A DNA stretch of 64,000 bases. It comes from Streptococcus australis (GTDB lineage Bacteria; Bacillota; Bacilli; Lactobacillales; Streptococcaceae). This document shows, piece after piece, positions 48,001-55,595 of the stretch; position 1 is the first letter of the stretch; each line of letters opens with the position of its first letter. The position numbers and the translations under genes are program-made. The notes below the pieces were generated by a model. The model had not been told where the DNA came from and did no database searches. It saw only the letters and a list, made by a program, of their open reading frames with translations. The stretch is from NCBI RefSeq assembly GCF_901543175.1, contig NZ_LR594040.1, positions 1,550,001-1,614,000 on the forward strand. The letters run 5' to 3'.

Positions 48001-51000
48001 GCTACAACTGGTAGCTTTACAGTCGATTTAGGGCAAAAGAGACGCTTTGATGTCGTTGAACTCAAGGAAGACATCGCCAAAGGTCAACGTATCTCTGGTT
48101 TCAAGATTGAAGTCGAAATCAACGGGCGCTGGGTGACTTACGGGGAAGGTTCAACTGTTGGCTACCGCCGTTTGATTCAAGGACAACCTGTAGAAGCGCA
48201 AAAAATCCGTGTAACTATCACTGGTGCTCAAGCAACTCCAATCTTGACCAACTTCTCAGTCTACAAGACACCTACTAGCATTGAGAAGACAGACGGTTAC
48301 CCTCTTGGACTCGAGTACCATTCAAATACAACCGCTGACAAGGCTGGTACAACTTGGTACAATGAAGCTGAAGGTGTTCGTGGCACTTCTATGTGGACCA
48401 ATCAAAAAGATGCCAAAGTAAGCTATACCTTCACAGGAACCAAGGCCTATGTCGTCTCTACAGTCGATCCAGGTCATGGAGAAATGTCCGTCTATGTTGA
48501 TGGCCAAAAAGTTGCGGATGTGCAAACTAAGAATGCTAGCCGTAAACGAAGCCAAAAAGTCTTTGAAACAGATGATTTAGCACCTGGACAACACACCATT
48601 ACTCTCGTTAATAAAACAGGTGAACCGATTGCTACAGAAGGAATCTACACCCTAAACAATGATAGCAAGGGAATGTTTGAACTCGAGTCTACTAACTACG
48701 AAGTCGAAAAAGGAAAACCAGTCACTGTTAAAATTAAACGTGTTGGTGGAAGCAAGGGAACTGCTACTGTTCGCTTTATCACAGAGCCTGGAACTGGGGT
48801 TCACGGTAAAGTTTACCAAGATACAACTCAAGATGTGACTTTTGAAGATGGAGAAACAGAAAAGACTGTTACCATCCCAACGATTGACTTTACAGAACAA
48901 GCCGACTCTATCTTTGACTTTAAAGCCAAGCTCACTTCTGTTTCTGATGGTGCCTTGCTCGGTTTTGCTACCGATGCAACAATCCAAGTGATGAAGGCTG
49001 AATTGCTGATCAAGGATCAAAAAAGCTATGATGACCAAGCTAGTCAGTTGGATTACAGTACTGGCTGGAACCATGAAACCAATTCAGCAGATAAGTACCA
49101 AAAGACGGAGTCTTGGGCTTCCTTTGGGCGCTTAACTGATGTGCAAAAGAAAAAGACAACCGTAACAGCTTACTTCTACGGTACTGGACTTGACATCAAG
49201 GGATTTGTAGACCCAGGTCACGGTATCTACAAGGTCTTCTTAGATGGTAAAGAAGTTCCTTACCAAGATGGCATGGGAAATGCTTCGACTATTGATGGCA
49301 AGAAATACTTTAGCGGTCACGCTGCCCAACGCCAAGGCAATCAAACTCTGGTTAGCCTAAAAGGTCTTGATGAAAACTTGCACGCAGTCACCCTTCAACT
49401 CGATCCTGATCGAAACGATTTGTCTCGAAATATCGGTATCCAAGTAGACCAATTCATCACTCGTGGCGAAGGTAGTGAACTATACAGCAAGGCAGATATC
49501 ATCCAGTCTATCTCTAAATGGAAAGACGATCTGTCAAACTTTAATCCAGCAGGTTTGAAAAATACGGCTACTGCACGCCAAGCTTTCCAAGCAAATCTAG
49601 AAAAATTGAGAAACCAACTCAGTGCCGAAGCTGTGGATGTTCAAGAAGTCATGTTAACTGTCAGTGCCTTACAAGATATCCTTTCCAAGGACGAGAACTA
49701 TCAAAGAGGCCAAGAGGAACCGAGTCCAGAACAGCCTGCTGAACCGAAACAGCCGGAAATTGAATACAATAAGGCCATGGCTAGCTTGACTGAAGCAATC
49801 GAAAAGAAAGTAGCTCAACTCGGAGCAGACAATGATGCTAAGAAGAAGTTAGTCGAAATTGCTAATCAAGCCATTGCTGCGATCCAAGAAGCTAAGACTC
49901 AGGAGGCAGTCAATAAAGCGCTAGAAACTGCTCTCGAGCAAATCAACAAGTTGCAACCAGCTCAACCAGAAAAACCAATTACTTCTTCATCTCCTGAAGA
50001 AGGAGTTAAGAACCTTGTATTTACACTTCCAAGTTTGGAAATTGTCAATAAGGTAGTGCCGTTCAAGACTATCCGTCGCGAAAATGCCCTACTAGACAAA
50101 GGAAAAGAGCAAGTTCTATCAGAAGGGAAGGACGGTCTCCTAGTCGAGTATGTTGAAGTAGACGGTGACAATCGCAAGGTTGTCAAAACGGAAACAACTC
50201 CAGCTCAAGAGCGAGTGATTGAGGTGGGCACTAAACAAAGTTCAGTAGGAACAGAGGCACCTCCTGTTGTGACCCTTCCTGAGCACCCTCTACCAGCTCA
50301 ACCTGAAAAACCGATTACTTCTTCATCTCCTGAAGAAGGAGTTAAGAACCTTGTATTTACACTTCCAAGTTTGGAAATTGTCAATAAACCAGTGCCGTTC
50401 AAGACTATCCGTCGCGAAAATGCCCTACTAGACAAAGGAAAAGAGCAAGTTCTATCAGAAGGGAAGGACGGTCTCCTAGTCGAGTATGTTGAAGTAGACG
50501 GTGACAATCGTAAAGTTGTCAAAACGGAAACAACTCCAGCTCAAGATCGAGTGATTGAGGTGGGCACTAAACAAAGCTCAGTAGGAACAGAGGCACCACC
50601 TGTTGTGACCCTTCCTGAGCACCCTCTACCAGCTCAACCAGAAAAACCGATTACTTCTTCAAGTCCCGAAGAAGGAGTTAAGGATCTTGTCTTTACACTT
50701 CCAAGTTTGGAAATTGTCAATAAACCAGTGCCGTTCAAGACTATCCGTCGCGAAAATGCCCTACTAGACAAAGGAAAAGAGCAAATCCTATCAGAAGGTA
50801 AAGACGGTCTTCTTGTTGAGTATGTTGAAGTAGATGGCAGCAATCGCAAAGTTGTCAAAACGGAAACAACTCCAGCTCAAGATCGAGTGATTGAGGTGGG
50901 TATCAAGCAAAGCTCAGTAGGAACAGAGGCACCACCTGTTGTGACCCTTCCTGAGTATGTTGTCCCAAGAGAGACCGAAAAACCAGCTCCAGTCGTAACA

Positions 51001-51171
51001 GACAATTCATCAGCAAAAGATGAAAAAGTTCCTGTTGCAACTACAGTCAAACAAGACAAGGAAAAACAACTCCCAGCAACTGGGGAACAAGAAGCGAATG
51101 CCTTCCTATTCTTGGCAGCTATTACTTCTATCTTGTCTCTCCTTATCTTCCAAAAGAATTTCAAAGACTAA
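45001..51171 (+). CDS. Wall-anchored fusion: trypsin-like serine protease + GH29 alpha-L-fucosidase
   Basis: A 2056-residue surface protein. An FSIRK-type signal (about 12-16, cleavage ~39) leads through a charged linker to a V8/trypsin-like domain (about 140-400) with a visible triad: H200 in TVAHNF, D260 in QNDLAAV and S351 in SGLSGGGI. A short choline-binding-like repeat (GWYQGDNGKRYYF) and MucBP-like modules follow (410-630). The GH29 domain (about 650-960) has nucleophile D808 in EVWMDGARG. Next come an F5/8C sugar-binding domain (965-1095), a Calx-beta-like region, FIVAR-like helices, three 112-residue G5-like repeats (from 1653) and LPATG at 2024-2028. It probably acts on fucosylated mucin-type or Lewis glycoproteins. 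Confidence 0.93.
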   Translation: MNRYLFEKGQTFSIRKLTVGVASVMVGLAFFASGTALADENLPDGKSNLESKIEQVSNLEENKVEPEKKENLNQPAAQQLEKEEAPADTSKADLLPEEIHDQAYPDTDVKPLKTSATVEKAESPQVESKSILKSKEEENAQKENRAIINGGLDLKHIQYEGQPATAATMVYSIYNGGSQRYIVSGSGIFVAPNVFLTVAHNFLDKEGHVRGGDSARFYYNLGSNAPVKNSQPNSGNTTLFQEKDIHFWNKEEFSKGYQNDLAAVVAPVPVQIASPNKAATFVPLAEHQTYKSGDPVSTIGYPTDSSSKELKQPIIAGQLYKADGTVKSVESYDDKGATSITYQTTSVSGLSGGGIINGDGKVIGVHQRGTVDNASIPEKDRFGGGLVLSPEQLKWVKDIIAKHGVKGWYQGDNGKRYYFTPEGEMLRNKTAVIGENQYSFDESGVATLVKGIDYGRVVIQHVDEAGNTVKENDTFLDKTEVGTGFDYDFKKAITPTEFYKQNLEKYQIVSIDGVEIQKQLKDEWNHNVVSKTAPGTRVIKIVYKVNKGSFKVYYRQKGTATELAEATVDNNEGQEYEVSFVNTFHAKDIAGYRPVKASLEARIQQKGVNEVVFEYEPIADTSNPTTPTPPVAHPEDKETEIGNHGPLPSKAQLDYHKEELAAFIHYGMNTYTNSEWGNGKEDPRYFNPTNLDTDQWIRTLKETGFKRTIMVVKHHDGFVAYPSKYTNHTVAASPWKDGKGDLLEEVSKSASKYDMNMGVYLSPWDANHPKYHVATEKEYNEYYLNQLKEILGNPKYGNKGKFIEVWMDGARGSGAQKVTYTFDEWFKYIKKAEGDIAIFSAQPTSVRWIGNERGIAGDPVWHKVKRANITDDVKNDYLNHGDPDGDMYSVGEADVSIRSGWFYHDNQQPKSLKELMDIYFKSVGRGTPLLLNIPPNKEGKFADADVARLKEFKATLDQMYATDFAKGATVTASSTRQNHLYKESHLTDGKDDTSWALSNDATTGSFTVDLGQKRRFDVVELKEDIAKGQRISGFKIEVEINGRWVTYGEGSTVGYRRLIQGQPVEAQKIRVTITGAQATPILTNFSVYKTPTSIEKTDGYPLGLEYHSNTTADKAGTTWYNEAEGVRGTSMWTNQKDAKVSYTFTGTKAYVVSTVDPGHGEMSVYVDGQKVADVQTKNASRKRSQKVFETDDLAPGQHTITLVNKTGEPIATEGIYTLNNDSKGMFELESTNYEVEKGKPVTVKIKRVGGSKGTATVRFITEPGTGVHGKVYQDTTQDVTFEDGETEKTVTIPTIDFTEQADSIFDFKAKLTSVSDGALLGFATDATIQVMKAELLIKDQKSYDDQASQLDYSTGWNHETNSADKYQKTESWASFGRLTDVQKKKTTVTAYFYGTGLDIKGFVDPGHGIYKVFLDGKEVPYQDGMGNASTIDGKKYFSGHAAQRQGNQTLVSLKGLDENLHAVTLQLDPDRNDLSRNIGIQVDQFITRGEGSELYSKADIIQSISKWKDDLSNFNPAGLKNTATARQAFQANLEKLRNQLSAEAVDVQEVMLTVSALQDILSKDENYQRGQEEPSPEQPAEPKQPEIEYNKAMASLTEAIEKKVAQLGADNDAKKKLVEIANQAIAAIQEAKTQEAVNKALETALEQINKLQPAQPEKPITSSSPEEGVKNLVFTLPSLEIVNKVVPFKTIRRENALLDKGKEQVLSEGKDGLLVEYVEVDGDNRKVVKTETTPAQERVIEVGTKQSSVGTEAPPVVTLPEHPLPAQPEKPITSSSPEEGVKNLVFTLPSLEIVNKPVPFKTIRRENALLDKGKEQVLSEGKDGLLVEYVEVDGDNRKVVKTETTPAQDRVIEVGTKQSSVGTEAPPVVTLPEHPLPAQPEKPITSSSPEEGVKDLVFTLPSLEIVNKPVPFKTIRRENALLDKGKEQILSEGKDGLLVEYVEVDGSNRKVVKTETTPAQDRVIEVGIKQSSVGTEAPPVVTLPEYVVPRETEKPAPVVTDNSSAKDEKVPVATTVKQDKEKQLPATGEQEANAFLFLAAITSILSLLIFQKNFKD
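49957..50964 (+). repeat. Three near-identical 336 bp tandem units
   Basis: Units begin at 49957, 50293 and 50629 with CCAGCTCAACC and encode 112-residue G5-like modules (key strings VPFKTIRRENALLDKG and VIEVGTKQSSVG). The first two are almost identical in DNA; the third diverges slightly at both ends. They can expand or contract by homologous recombination. Confidence 0.93.
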
Positions 51172-51215
51172 AAAAATCTTTGATTGATTCTTTCCCATTA
51201 TTTCAGTTCCCCCGT

Positions 51216-51244
51216 AGAGAAGACCAAATGGTCTTCTCTTTTTC
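51216..51244 (+). terminator. Terminator after the protease-fucosidase gene
   Basis: AGAGAAGACCA (51216-51226) and TGGTCTTCTCT (51229-51239), a perfect 11-base stem, followed by TTTT. Confidence 0.92.
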
Positions 51245-51314
51245 TATCTGTAAAATTTAAAAACATCCACAAATATACATGGATGTTTTAGTATAAAATT
51301 CTAAAATAAGGTTA

Positions 51315-51461
51315 TCATTGAGGGTAGATATTTTCAAAGTCAACTACGATTTCAAGCAAACGGTCATCTAAAAAAGATAGTGCTTCTTGTCTAATATCTT
51401 CAGGAATACCATAGTAAGCTTCGGCAATCCCTCCGCAGATGTAGGATGGTGTTTCGAATTC
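51315..51461 (-). pseudogene. C-terminal remnant of an ADP-ribosylglycohydrolase gene
   Basis: On the minus strand, 48 sense codons ending in TGA-TAA read EFETPSYICGGIAEAYYGIP, then DDRLLEIVVDFENIYPQ near the end. The string GIAEAYYGIPEDI is the C-terminal signature of DraG-type ADP-ribosylglycohydrolases (~250 residues when whole). An in-frame TAG immediately precedes it and the catalytic metal-binding portion is absent. It is a gene fragment. No start or ribosome site is present. Confidence 0.75.
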
Positions 51462-51532
51462 CTATACCATGAAATCTTCTGACGCTCACAAGTCACCTTA
51501 CCTAGGTCAGATTTCATTCTACCACACCTAGT

Positions 51533-51826
51533 CTACTGACTACTATTTTTGAGTCCAGCGTAGGCATAGATTCTCGTCCGTGAACAATCTTTTTCCATCT
51601 CCACCCTAAAATAAAAGCGATGCTCCCGCCCATCCTTGGCATTTTCCTTGTTTAAGACGAAGTAGTTCTTCTGATTGATGGCCATGGTTCGTAGGATATC
51701 ATCGATCAAAAAAGTCAAGGGAACATTCATGGCAGAGTATTTTTGGAAATCCTCTTCAAAACGGATATAATTATCTGAAAAATAATCCATCTGCAGTTTG
51801 TTTTCATACAACTCTTTTCTAGTCAT
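51533..51826 (-). CDS. Conserved hypothetical protein (DUF5960-like) in the polymerase cassette
   Basis: A 97-residue soluble protein (TRKELYENKLQMDYFSDNY, then RFYFRVEMEKDC). Its ATG lies eight bases inside the end of the upstream gene. It is the last gene of a four-gene unit with the Y-family polymerase and S24 repressor. I recognise it only as a streptococcal partner of such polymerases. Possible polymerase accessory role is inference from position. Confidence 0.7.
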   Translation of the reverse strand: MTRKELYENKLQMDYFSDNYIRFEEDFQKYSAMNVPLTFLIDDILRTMAINQKNYFVLNKENAKDGREHRFYFRVEMEKDCSRTRIYAYAGLKNSSQ

Positions 51827-52181
51827 ACACTCCCTCCTCCAACAGTCGAATTTCGAGGATGTCTGTAAGTTCTATCAGCCTATATCCCTCGTTTGTTTTA
51901 ATAGATAGAGTTTGAGGTGCTAATTCGCTCACCTCACCGATGATTGTCGTTTTTTGCTTTCTTTCCTTGACAACAAAACATCCCTTCAATTGACCAACAT
52001 AAAGCTGAGAAAGCAAGAGTAGCTTCTCAACTGAATTCAAATTCGTCGAAAAATCAACACGATTTTTTTCTTCACCAAGCGAGCTGGTATGCTCTGAGAG
52101 GAAAAAGCCCATCCACTTCTGCATCCCTGGATCTTGATAGTCTCGTGCAGATTGAAAAGGTAAATAAGAACGATCAATCAT
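51819..52181 (-). CDS. Hypothetical protein following the Y-family polymerase (YolD-like position)
   Basis: A 120-residue protein. The N terminus (DRSYLPFQSARDYQDPGMQKWMGF) with its tail (IELTDILEIRLLEEG) resembles YolD-like proteins, which usually accompany UmuC-type polymerases in Firmicutes and resemble UmuD in place. Its start overlaps the polymerase stop by four bases. Function inferred from context only. Confidence 0.72.
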   Translation of the reverse strand: MIDRSYLPFQSARDYQDPGMQKWMGFFLSEHTSSLGEEKNRVDFSTNLNSVEKLLLLSQLYVGQLKGCFVVKERKQKTTIIGEVSELAPQTLSIKTNEGYRLIELTDILEIRLLEEGVYD

Positions 52182-53593
52182 TGTAATCCATCTAATCCTC
52201 CAGCAGAATGCCCACCAATCAGCTTGCTTCTGGCAAAACTCCTAGAGGCTTCTTCCAGTGCATTGGCCTTTAAGAGAGAAGTGAAGCCAAATTGTTTCCG
52301 AATGGAGTCAATGGCCGTCTGGAGCCTTTCTTCTTTTTCTAACTTGTCAACATCATCAAAGAGGGAAATCAAACCAAAGGACTCATCCACAAATCCTGAA
52401 TAGTTGACTCCGACACTTCTGACCGCCCCAGAAGTGTATTTGTTATGAAATAGCTTCAAAACATAATCCGTTAAGATAGCCGTATTATTGGTAGGTTCGA
52501 TCTTCATTTGTGTGTGAATAGACGGCCTAACCTCCTGTTTAGAGAAACCAAGATAGATAGAGACAAGGGTCGTTTTCTTGCCCGCCCTTCTCAGTCTAAT
52601 AGCCACCTGCTCTGCCATTTCTCGGAGAATAATTTCGATATCCCGTAACTTCACGTAGTCTCTCGGCAAGATTTGAGAATTTCCCAAACCTTGGGACTTA
52701 GCTTTATAGGGCTTATGAACATTGCTCTCGTCAATCCCGTTAGCATGAAACCACAAACGCAGGCCAGCCTGACCCAGAGCTTTCTTTAGCTGGTCTGGAT
52801 TGCTGGTTGCTAATTCCTTGATGGAAAAAATCCCCAGAGCATGCAAGCGTTTCTCCATCCGCCTGCCAATTCCCCAAAAATCCGTCATCTTGGGAATGGC
52901 CCAGACCTTCTCTTCCACATCCTGGTAAGACCAGTTAGCCCTCATGGTCGGGGTGTGCTTGGCCTCATTATCCAGAGCCAACTTGGCTAGTAAGGGATTG
53001 GCATTGGACATACCCACCGTAGAGTAGATCCCTGTCTGCCTCCAAATATCTCTCTGGATACGAGCAGAAAGCATATCCAGCTTGTCTTTGCGAGAAATCT
53101 GCCTGTCTGGGATGAAATAGTTAAGCGAACTGGTTAGATCGATAAAGCCCTCATCGATAGAGTAGGGATAAATATCATCTGGACTGCCATAGTTTTGAAA
53201 GATTCGCTGGATTTCCATATTGACCGCTATGTACTCGTCCATCCGAGGAGGGACAATCAAGGTGACTTGTGCCCAATCTTCGATACAACGCACATAGTCT
53301 GAATCTGTAGGCAACCCTTGCTTTCTGGCATTATAGTAGGAAAATTTGCGGGTCTTGATATCAAAGGGCAGATCATAGGCACGCCCAACATTTGACTTGC
53401 CAAAAATCTTCTTAAACATGGGAGAGGAGGCTAGGATAAGACCTGTTGAATTATCCGCGCGACTCATGACACAAAGCGAGGTCTTCAGCGGATGCAAGCC
53501 CCTTTTCACACACTCAACACTAGCATAAAAGGATTTCATATCGACAAAGGCAATATCACTTTCGGGCTCTCTGGAATAATCAAAGTAGCCCAT
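52178..53593 (-). CDS. Y-family DNA polymerase (UmuC/DinP-like)
   Basis: A 471-residue translesion polymerase. The palm carries the metal ligands D18 in AFVDMKSFYAS and D147/E148 in YSIDEGF. The finger, thumb and little-finger regions follow, with helix-hairpin-helix ATSNPDQLKKALGQAG near 262. This is the long UmuC-like class common on streptococcal accessory elements and chromosomes. It is three bases past the S24 repressor gene stop, so probably induced by DNA damage through that protein. Confidence 0.93.
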   Translation of the reverse strand: MGYFDYSREPESDIAFVDMKSFYASVECVKRGLHPLKTSLCVMSRADNSTGLILASSPMFKKIFGKSNVGRAYDLPFDIKTRKFSYYNARKQGLPTDSDYVRCIEDWAQVTLIVPPRMDEYIAVNMEIQRIFQNYGSPDDIYPYSIDEGFIDLTSSLNYFIPDRQISRKDKLDMLSARIQRDIWRQTGIYSTVGMSNANPLLAKLALDNEAKHTPTMRANWSYQDVEEKVWAIPKMTDFWGIGRRMEKRLHALGIFSIKELATSNPDQLKKALGQAGLRLWFHANGIDESNVHKPYKAKSQGLGNSQILPRDYVKLRDIEIILREMAEQVAIRLRRAGKKTTLVSIYLGFSKQEVRPSIHTQMKIEPTNNTAILTDYVLKLFHNKYTSGAVRSVGVNYSGFVDESFGLISLFDDVDKLEKEERLQTAIDSIRKQFGFTSLLKANALEEASRSFARSKLIGGHSAGGLDGLQ

Positions 53594-53596
53594 AGA

Positions 53597-54283
53597 CTAG
53601 CCCTCCATTGGCACAAAATTCCCAACGATAATCCCTACAATCCGAGGATCTTCCTCATAGGAGATGAAAATATCCTTGTATTTGGGATTGATAGAGACCA
53701 GACGCAAGCCATCTTCCTCTCGATAAACCCGTTTGATATAGGTTTGGTTGTTACAAACCACTGCATAAACCGCCCCATCATAATCAAATCCTGTCTCCCG
53801 AATCAGAGCCACAGAACCATTTTGATATTTAGGTTCCATGGAATCCCCAGATACCCATGACGCAAAATCATGGGCTAGTTCTTCATTAAAGTAGACCGTA
53901 TCAAAATTTCGGTCATCGTAGACCGAAGCCCCAATCCCTGCTGACATGCGTTCATAGACACGGTACTCGTAGAGACGCTCTGGCATGGTCGTCACTTTCT
54001 GAGCCTGTTCCTCTTGAGCCAGGTTACGAGCATAGAGAACAACCTTTTCCTTCCCTTGCTTGGAGAGACTATTGTAGAGACGGACAATCTCTATCTGGGT
54101 GAAATAACCTTTTGCTACTTTTAAAATCTTCTCTAGCTGAGCAACCTTCTCCTTGGACGGTTCCTTGACCCCACGCTCCCAAGCCGAATAAGCCTGAAAA
54201 CTAATCCCCAACTCCTCTGCAATTTCCTTCTGTGTCAATTTTAACTCTTTTCTCCGAGCCTTGAGTTTTTCTGGTTGGTACAT
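53597..54283 (-). CDS. HdiR/LexA-type repressor: XRE helix-turn-helix plus S24 autoprotease
   Basis: A 228-residue protein. The N-terminal XRE domain (residues 5-60, KLTQKEIAEELGISFQAYSAWERG) binds DNA. The C-terminal S24 domain has the Ala-Gly cleavage site A115-G116 (MSAGIGA), catalytic Ser148 in SGDSMEPKY and Lys184 in TYIKRVY. RecA filament-induced self-cleavage would derepress its operon, as in Lactococcus HdiR. AGGAGG precedes the ATG. An 18-base inverted repeat overlaps its -35 box. No prophage structural genes are near, so this is a stand-alone SOS-like regulator. Confidence 0.93.
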   Translation of the reverse strand: MYQPEKLKARRKELKLTQKEIAEELGISFQAYSAWERGVKEPSKEKVAQLEKILKVAKGYFTQIEIVRLYNSLSKQGKEKVVLYARNLAQEEQAQKVTTMPERLYEYRVYERMSAGIGASVYDDRNFDTVYFNEELAHDFASWVSGDSMEPKYQNGSVALIRETGFDYDGAVYAVVCNNQTYIKRVYREEDGLRLVSINPKYKDIFISYEEDPRIVGIIVGNFVPMEG

Positions 54284-54387
54284 GATTCACCTCCTAGTGT
54301 GATGCTTTAATGGACACATCTCCCTTAGAAAGACACATCGACAGTTGAACTTACATATTCAAAATTCAACCAATTTAGTTTAGTTTT

Positions 54388-54418
54388 ATTATATAAAAAA
54401 AGTGGACGATTGTCCACT
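54388..54418 (-). promoter_or_regulatory. Promoter and operator of the S24 repressor-polymerase operon
   Basis: On the minus strand TGGACA (complement of 54411-54416) and TATAAT (complement of 54388-54393) are 17 bases apart. The inverted repeat AGTGGAC-GATT-GTCCACT (54401-54418) overlaps the -35 box and is the likely binding site of the S24 repressor. A long leader (about 100 bases) precedes the start codon. Confidence 0.8.
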
Positions 54419-54464
54419 GGGAAAAACAAGTTTAAACAGCCCCACTTATCTATTCTGAACAAAA

Positions 54465-54495
54465 AAGACATCCAAGAGAATCTCTTGAATGTCTG
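54465..54495 (-). terminator. Terminator after the rhomboid-like gene
   Basis: On the minus strand AGACATTCAAGAGA and CTCTTGGATGTCT pair almost perfectly and a run of six T follows. Nearly the same hairpin recurs at 55541-55570. Confidence 0.88.
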
Positions 54496-54513
54496 TAAAT
54501 CTCACTATCATGA

Positions 54514-55119
54514 TCAATCACCGGATGGCTCAAGCTTTTTCCTTAAGATAGTGGCTGAAGAAAAAACAAAAAGGTAACTAGCAATCCCCGAAAGATGCAA
54601 GCAAGTCGAGATCCATCCGGTGATCATTGGTAAAAGCATCAGGCTAGCTAGAAGGATTAAGAAAAGATAATACAGTTTTACAGTGCATGAAAATTCTTTC
54701 CAAATATTCGGTAAAAGTATGACTCCTCCAGTTATAAAAGCATAGCCAACCGCAGAAATCCCCGTCGCCTGAATTTTTTGCCCCTGTGTTAAGAAGTGAA
54801 AGGCGATGGAAGAGATGACTGTCGCGGTAACAAAAACAAGCAAGACATGTTTGGAGCCTCTTTTCCTTTCCAGTAGTCCGCCAAAAGGTAGAATCATGAG
54901 CCCATTTAAAAATAGATGTACCCATAAAAACCAGAGGGGGGCTCCTTTACTTCCATGCATCAAGGTTCCACTCATATACTGCCAATAATAAACCGGTTTT
55001 GAATGAAAGGCCAATAGGTCGTACATAGCATCCCCATAAATAGAAGTGAGAATTCCTAACAATAAACAAATGAAAGTTAAAGTACTGACAACTGGGTAGG
55101 TTTTGAGGATGTTTTTCAT
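54514..55119 (-). CDS. Rhomboid-like intramembrane serine protease
   Basis: A 201-residue six-helix membrane protein. HLFLNG (68-73) after a tryptophan-rich loop matches the rhomboid helix-2 motif. The serine motif is GISAVG, with Ser122 as probable nucleophile (canonical GxSG; here the following residue is Ala), and His175 in LHLSGIASY fits the catalytic histidine. A GXXXA-type packing follows. It differs from the usual streptococcal rhomboid (longer, GlpG-type) and could be inactive. Its neighbours give no clue to substrates. Confidence 0.75.
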   Translation of the reverse strand: MKNILKTYPVVSTLTFICLLLGILTSIYGDAMYDLLAFHSKPVYYWQYMSGTLMHGSKGAPLWFLWVHLFLNGLMILPFGGLLERKRGSKHVLLVFVTATVISSIAFHFLTQGQKIQATGISAVGYAFITGGVILLPNIWKEFSCTVKLYYLFLILLASLMLLPMITGWISTCLHLSGIASYLFVFSSATILRKKLEPSGD

Positions 55120-55234
55120 GTTGCTAATTCTCTTCTATATACTTCTAATTTTTTCAGTTCTTCATCTATGTCTATTATACTACACTTCGATTCCTAATTT
55201 CCCATTTTATGCCCACCTTCAAAGACAATAGATA

Positions 55235-55438
55235 TTAAACAAGAAAATGCCAGTAGATGTAGTTGTAGATGAAAATCCAGATCGGTTTCCAAAATGTAAG
55301 AAAGTTGCTAAAGCCATGCTGATAGAGTTTGGCTGTTTTGGGGCATAGACTCGGCTTGGTTAGTTTATTATATATATAAGCTCCTCCAAATATAAAAACT
55401 ATTACAATAGCAATAATTTTAGCAACCTTATTTCTCAT
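55235..55438 (-). CDS. Small membrane protein of unknown function
   Basis: A 67-residue protein. One N-terminal hydrophobic helix (about residues 6-24, IIAIVIVFIFGGAYIY) and an aromatic C-terminal part (FLTFWKPIWIFIYNYIYW) that may be a second membrane segment. I use ATG 55438, with GGAGG upstream; an earlier in-frame codon has none. The first part could also serve as an uncleaved signal. Not recognised. Confidence 0.6.
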   Translation of the reverse strand: MRNKVAKIIAIVIVFIFGGAYIYNKLTKPSLCPKTAKLYQHGFSNFLTFWKPIWIFIYNYIYWHFLV

Positions 55439-55540
55439 TAGTTGCCTCCGTTCCAAGTGATAATCTACAATTTTTAGTCTGCAATCATATTACTTATTAT
55501 AACATAGTTCCCATTTTGTAAAATTAAGATAGATAAAAAA

Positions 55541-55570
55541 AGACATCCAAGAGAAAATTCTTGAATGTCT
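55541..55570 (-). terminator. Terminator after rpsI
   Basis: On the minus strand AGACATTCAAGAA and its near complement ending GGATGTCT form a hairpin followed by seven T. Its outer stem (AGACAT...ATGTCT with CAAGA) is the same as the terminator 1.1 kb upstream. Confidence 0.88.
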
Positions 55571-55595
55571 GTAAACATTGATAGTATCGTATTGA

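Noticed and set aside
49962..50858. Three 74-residue minus-strand ORFs spaced exactly 336 bases apart
   Set aside because: They are antisense reflections of the tandem G5-like repeats.
49957..50964. Possible CRISPR array
   Set aside because: Units are coding, 336 bases long, and contiguous without spacers.
53597..54283. Prophage or integrative element boundary at the S24 repressor
   Set aside because: No integrase, structural or lysis genes and no att-like repeats; flanks are ordinary chromosomal genes.
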